From: Candidatus Poribacteria bacterium
GTDB taxonomy: Bacteria > Poribacteria > WGA-4E > WGA-3G
Direction of reading: 5' to 3'
DNA: 64,000 bases
NCBI GenBank assembly: GCA_026706025.1
Contig: JAPOZO010000052.1
Coordinates: 236,337-300,336 of the forward strand
Notes under the pieces: generated by a model
Database searches by the model: none
What the model was told of the DNA's origin: nothing
The model's input: only the letters and a program-made list of their open reading frames with translations
Part shown: positions 60,444 through 64,000 of the stretch, in pieces
Layout: each line of letters starts with the position of its first letter
How positions within the stretch are numbered: the first letter of the stretch is position 1
Made by a program: the position numbers and the translations under genes

Positions 60444-61820
60444 ATGACTCGAAAAACCGATAGACCTAATGTTCTCTTTATCATGTCGGACCAACACCGA
60501 TATGATTATCTCGAAACTGCTGAAGATGCCCCTGCTGCCCTCAATACCCCGAACTTGCGAAGGTTAGCGGAAGCGGGAGTGAGTTTTCCGAATTGCACAG
60601 TGAACGCCCCCGTCTGTGCGCCATCACGCATTGCGCTCGCCTCCGGACTGCAACCGTCTCGACTCGGAGCGGTGGACAATGGAAGTTTTCTGCCCGCCAC
60701 CGTGCCGACCTATTACCAACAGCTCCGCGACCACGGCTATCGTGTCGGATGTGTCGGCAAACTTGATCTTGCCAAACCCGACGGCTATAACGGACGCTAC
60801 GGTGACCGTCCGCGCACCTACAGTTGGGGATTCACACATCCAGAGGAATGTGAAGGCAAGATGCACGCTGGTAGTTCGCCAACACCTATCGGTCCCTATA
60901 CCCATTACCTTGAAGAGAAAGGGATGCTTAAGGCATTCCACGAAGACTATCGGAAACGCAGTAGCGGCGGTTGGATCAAAAACGGTTCCCACGATTCTGT
61001 CCTCTCTACGGAAGATTTTGCTGATACCTACATCGGCAGACGCGCAACCGAATTTATTGAGACCATTCCCGACGATTTCCCGTGGCACATGTTCGTCAGC
61101 TTCGTTGGACCGCATGATCCATTCGACCCGCCTACAGAATACGGTGATAAGTATCGGAATGAGGAGATGCCGCCTGCTATCGTTGATAATATGGACGGAA
61201 AGCCTGAATGGGTGAAACAACGCGTCGTTAATGTCAGTCCAGAAGATATTACTGTGACACGCCAACAGTACTGCGCCGCGACGGAACTCATTGATGACCA
61301 GATCGGCGAAATGCTGCGCGCGCTTGAACAGCGCGGGATGCTTGACAATACCTATATCATTTATTCAAGCGACCACGGTGAAATGCTCGGTGACCACGGG
61401 CTTTACACCAAAAGTGTCGCTTATGAAGCGTCGTTGCGCGTACCACTTCTTGTTGCTGGACCTGGTATTCCAAAAAATCAGATTTCAGACAGTTTGGTTG
61501 AGTTGATTGATCTGAACCCTACGATATGCGACTTCGCGGGTGTACCGGTGCTGCCTCGGATTGACGCACGCTCTATTGCCCCTCTGCTTCGGGGTGAAAC
61601 GGAAACGCACCGCTCCGAAATGGTGAGTGCGCTCCGAAACTTTCGATGTATCCGAACGGCGACCCATAAACTTATCGAAAACTATAACGATGTGACCGAA
61701 TTATACGATCTGGAAAACGATCCCGTAGAGTTACACAACATCGCACAATCAGAACGCAAAATTGCTGGAACACTCAAAGGACGTTTGGGCAGACGGTTCC
61801 GGTCTGAGTTAGTTTTTTAA
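60444..61820 (+). CDS. Type I sulfatase (alkaline-phosphatase superfamily)
   Basis: 458 aa. The formylglycine motif is VNAPVCAPSRIALASGLQPS with C58-x-P-x-R, so the cysteine must be oxidised by a generating enzyme. The metal site starts at NVLFIMSDQHRYD, and IYSSDHGEMLGDHGLYTKSV is the second metal block. No signal peptide is seen, suggesting a cytoplasmic enzyme. It hydrolyses sulfate esters, possibly of host glycans; the substrate cannot be read. The only FGE-like gene in the window (24631) lacks the needed cysteines, so the activator lies elsewhere. Confidence 0.9.
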   Translation: MTRKTDRPNVLFIMSDQHRYDYLETAEDAPAALNTPNLRRLAEAGVSFPNCTVNAPVCAPSRIALASGLQPSRLGAVDNGSFLPATVPTYYQQLRDHGYRVGCVGKLDLAKPDGYNGRYGDRPRTYSWGFTHPEECEGKMHAGSSPTPIGPYTHYLEEKGMLKAFHEDYRKRSSGGWIKNGSHDSVLSTEDFADTYIGRRATEFIETIPDDFPWHMFVSFVGPHDPFDPPTEYGDKYRNEEMPPAIVDNMDGKPEWVKQRVVNVSPEDITVTRQQYCAATELIDDQIGEMLRALEQRGMLDNTYIIYSSDHGEMLGDHGLYTKSVAYEASLRVPLLVAGPGIPKNQISDSLVELIDLNPTICDFAGVPVLPRIDARSIAPLLRGETETHRSEMVSALRNFRCIRTATHKLIENYNDVTELYDLENDPVELHNIAQSERKIAGTLKGRLGRRFRSELVF

Positions 61821-61907
61821 TTTACCTTGCGGAGTAACTCAGCAGGATTATTAATCAAGTGCCTGTCTTATAGTAAAATCGGAAAATATGTTTACACTTT
61901 TCCCCTT

Positions 61908-61936
61908 CGTAGGGGCTGGGTGACCCAGCCCCTACG
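61908..61936. repeat. Perfect GTAGGGG palindrome
   Basis: CGTAGGGGCTGGGT and ACCCAGCCCCTACG are exact complements around one G. It is the tightest member of the GTAGG family here. Confidence 0.8.
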
Positions 61937-62063
61937 AGTTACCGTGTGTGCAAATAATTATGGGATTTACTATAAATCTGAAGAAACACCCAAGCAAAAA
62001 CACCCCTCTATTTCATTACGGGCTAAGTTTTCGCGGCAACCTAAAAATAGAAGAAGTTCCCCT

Positions 62064-63227
62064 ATGCATACAAGCCACACTTATGATGCAAAACTTGCAT
62101 ATTACCACATCACACAACTCGCTTTTCCGAGATTGGTGGACAGCGTCGGTGAGGCAGAGGCACAAGACTATATCGTCGAGCAATTCACGGCGTTAGGACT
62201 CGATGTTTCATGGGAACCGTTCTCGTTTACAAAATTCCCCGCCGAGGTATTGCCGCGTATTCTCTCGATTCTCTTCGTGCCGGTCGTTTTATTTGTACCG
62301 TGGTTCGGTGAACGATTTCCAGTACTTCTATGCCTCGCTTGCTTACTGAGCCTTGCTATCGCGTTGTTTTTTACCCAATGGCAAAAGCGGCTTGAGGGGT
62401 TGTATAATGTCGGTAAGAGGTGTCGTACGGAGAACATCATCGCAAAAAATGGAGTGGAACAAGACGCTAATACCCCTGCTTTTTTGTTCGTCGCGCACTA
62501 CGACTCCAAATCACAGGTATTGCCGATTGCTATGCGCGCAATATCTTATGGTATCGCGATTACCGGGCTTCTCGTATTGACAACTTTAATGCTCATTAAG
62601 CTCTTTGCCGCCGTTTGGTTGCCTAATTACATCGTCTGGGGGGTTGCGGGAATTACGAGTTTTTGCCTGTTGCTTTTGCAAATTAATGTGACACAGAACC
62701 GCTCTCCTGGCGGGTTTGATAACGCTTCGGGTGTTGGTGTTATGCTTGAGGTGGCACGCGTAGTGATGGCGCGCGCAACAAAAATACCCATAACGTTCCT
62801 CGCTACTGGCGCAGAAGAGTACGGCATGTGCGGCGCACTGCGCTATATCCAAACGCATGCCGATGAATATGACCGAGAAAATACTTACGTTATCAATTTA
62901 GACGGACTCGGCGTTGGAGACGGTGTTAATCTCGTTACGCGCTACGGAATTCCACCAACTCGCACGACGCGGTCACTATCAGACCTGTTTCGTACATCAG
63001 GTGAAGCACTCGGTATACAGGTTTCGGATCGTTATTTACCTATTGGTGTCGGATTGGATAGCATTCCGATTGCGAGCCGTGGATTTGAAACGGTTACATT
63101 AACGGCAAGAGGTGTGGGCAGTGTCGCTTTAAAGGTACACTCAAAACGGGATCGGAGCGAACTGCTCAATACGGAAAGTCTGCAACAGGTAGGTGAGTTA
63201 ATTGTCGATGTCATTGAACGTACTTAA
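62064..63227 (+). CDS. Membrane-embedded M28-family zinc peptidase
   Basis: 387 aa from the ATG at 62064; an open frame back to 61827 passes through repeats and is rejected. The metal ligands are FVAHYDSKSQ (H145, D147 region), GFDNASGVGVMLEVARV (D219), ATGAEEYGMCGALRYI (E251, E252) and YVINLDGLGVG (D280). Two pairs of membrane helices are inserted (about 64-104 and 164-210), which is unusual and places the catalytic part at the membrane. It probably trims amino acids from peptides. Its 3' end overlaps the next gene by 20 bp. Confidence 0.85.
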   Translation: MHTSHTYDAKLAYYHITQLAFPRLVDSVGEAEAQDYIVEQFTALGLDVSWEPFSFTKFPAEVLPRILSILFVPVVLFVPWFGERFPVLLCLACLLSLAIALFFTQWQKRLEGLYNVGKRCRTENIIAKNGVEQDANTPAFLFVAHYDSKSQVLPIAMRAISYGIAITGLLVLTTLMLIKLFAAVWLPNYIVWGVAGITSFCLLLLQINVTQNRSPGGFDNASGVGVMLEVARVVMARATKIPITFLATGAEEYGMCGALRYIQTHADEYDRENTYVINLDGLGVGDGVNLVTRYGIPPTRTTRSLSDLFRTSGEALGIQVSDRYLPIGVGLDSIPIASRGFETVTLTARGVGSVALKVHSKRDRSELLNTESLQQVGELIVDVIERT

Positions 63228-63867
63228 AAAAAGACTTCCAGTCACAGGTGTTATTCTCGCTGGTGGTAAGAGTCGGCGGATGGGACAGAATAAAGCGTTG
63301 ATACAACTCGGCGACAGTCCGCTCATCGAACATGTTATCCACCGCATGCGCCTCATTGTTGACGAACTTCTGCTTATTACCAATACACCTGCTGAATATA
63401 CGCACCTCGGTTTACCGATGCACAGTGATATAATTCCAGACACTGGCGCGTTGGGAGGTATCTATACCGGTTTGACGTACGCTTCGCATGATGTAGGGGT
63501 CTGTGTCGCATGTGATAGCCCGTTTTTACAACCGAAATTGCTCTCCTATCTCATCTCTATTTTAGGTGAATATGATGCTGTGATGCCTTATACGTACAGT
63601 CGTAACAAAGACATCGGGGTTACAAACCGCTCCCACAGCACTGATCAGATGATCCTTCAAACATTGTGTGCGGTATATTCTAAACGTTGCTTGCCTGTTA
63701 TTGAACAGATGCTGAATGAACCCGACTTGCGCGTCTATGCGCTGCAGGAACGCGCGAATATCCTGACCGTTGCACCAGAAATTTGGAAAACCTACGATTC
63801 CAGAGGTCATTCATTTTTCAACGTTAACACACCAGAAGATTTTGAAAAAGCACAAACTCTACTATAA
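63208..63867 (+). CDS. MobA-like nucleotidyltransferase
   Basis: 219 aa from the ATG at 63208 (AGGTGAG upstream; the TTG at 63202 is possible). The start VTGVILAGGKSRRMGQNKAL is the nucleotide loop of MobA/IspD-like transferases, and VGVCVACDSPFLQPKLLSYL holds the Asp that binds the metal. The end, HSFFNVNTPEDFEKAQTLL, is typical of MobA. MobA adds GMP to molybdopterin. No other molybdenum cofactor gene is in the window, so the assignment is to the family rather than the exact reaction. Confidence 0.85.
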   Translation: MSLNVLKKRLPVTGVILAGGKSRRMGQNKALIQLGDSPLIEHVIHRMRLIVDELLLITNTPAEYTHLGLPMHSDIIPDTGALGGIYTGLTYASHDVGVCVACDSPFLQPKLLSYLISILGEYDAVMPYTYSRNKDIGVTNRSHSTDQMILQTLCAVYSKRCLPVIEQMLNEPDLRVYALQERANILTVAPEIWKTYDSRGHSFFNVNTPEDFEKAQTLL

Positions 63868-63997
63868 TAGGACTTACGCAATTTTGATTTTAGCACACAC
63901 TGTTAAGTAGGGTGCTTGGAAAAAACGCAGACGGTCTCTTGGCACAGGAGACTAACGGTTTCCTATGCTACAAAAGAGCAGCATGCCTAAGTCCTAT
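63867..63997. mobile_element. MITE-like element with ATAGGACTTACGC ends
   Basis: The 14-bp ends ATAGGACTTACGCA and TGCCTAAGTCCTAT are inverted with one mismatch. The inside has no gene. It begins at the stop codon of the MobA-like gene and is a member of the same family as 50534. Confidence 0.7.
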
Positions 63998-64000
63998 ATA

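Noticed and set aside
61827-62063. 79-residue N-terminal extension of the M28 peptidase
   Set aside because: It translates a perfect palindrome (61908-61936) and a repeat shared with 8484-8510, and it lacks a ribosome site.
1-64000. CRISPR array, tRNA or rRNA genes
   Set aside because: No regular direct repeats with spacers and no convincing tRNA arms or rRNA stretches were seen on reading; very short or divergent cases could be missed.

Overview
The window looks like chromosomal DNA of an uncultivated, diderm, marine or host-associated bacterium. The gene mix is two phytanoyl-CoA dioxygenase-like proteins, a sulfatase, xylose-isomerase-like TIM barrels, WD40 and PD40 propellers, LamG lectins, FG-GAP/CRTAC proteins, dockerin-like tails and a DUF5916 outer-membrane barrel. 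From general knowledge this recalls Candidatus Poribacteria and neighbouring lineages; that placement is inference, since no rRNA or tRNA gene was seen. Most genes use the standard code with Shine-Dalgarno sites. Several promoters match the sigma-70 consensus almost perfectly, and three genes start exactly 7 nt after a -10 box, which suggests leaderless mRNAs.

Layout. 1-8.3 kb: minus-strand genes (truncated MDR dehydrogenase, TPR-PD40 lipoprotein, two small membrane proteins, a nuclease-like gene coupled to a lipoprotein, a DUF5916 barrel) with a decayed gap holding a Cu/Zn superoxide dismutase tail. 8.3-14.1 kb: an amplified and partly decayed family of exported glycosidase-like TIM-barrel proteins with dockerin-like tails and histidine-rich loops, interrupted by a zincin-like lipoprotein. 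14.1-22.4 kb: dioxygenases, a sugar isomerase, an MDR dehydrogenase, and two WD40 proteins flanking an IsrB-type (HNH-less IscB) element with a probable omega-RNA. 22.5-31.4 kb: a plus-strand run with an overlapping CADD/SnoaL/small protein/HAD operon, a leaderless FGE-like gene, a TPR-ECF sigma-anti-sigma-double vWA operon, purN, a TIM barrel and an orphan GMC-type small subunit. 31.5-41.4 kb: tandem LamG proteins sharing a C-terminal TTTW motif, ADP-ribosylglycohydrolase, CRTAC protein, clpB, a MazEF-like pair whose toxin has an in-frame stop, Uma2 nuclease and trpA. 41.4-49 kb: minus-strand metabolic and envelope genes (aldo/keto reductase, TPP enzyme subunit, lipoprotein, PLP enzyme, GT2, nucleotidyltransferase, hydroxyisobutyrate-type dehydrogenase). 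49-52.6 kb: a tandem duplication of a TPR lipoprotein gene with its promoter, then a gene remnant. 52.6-64 kb: membrane protein, RNase Z-like, MTA phosphorylase, class III aminotransferase, argS, M55 and M28 peptidases, glyoxalase, sulfatase and MobA-like protein.

The intergenic DNA is rich in short palindromic elements of at least three families: GTAGG...CCTAC hairpins, elements bounded by TTATCAGT/ACTGATAA arms, and MITE-like elements ending in AGGACTTACGC. Some are nested inside each other. Together with gene remnants they show a genome shaped by small-element insertion, tandem duplication and decay. No CRISPR array, prophage or conjugation module was seen.
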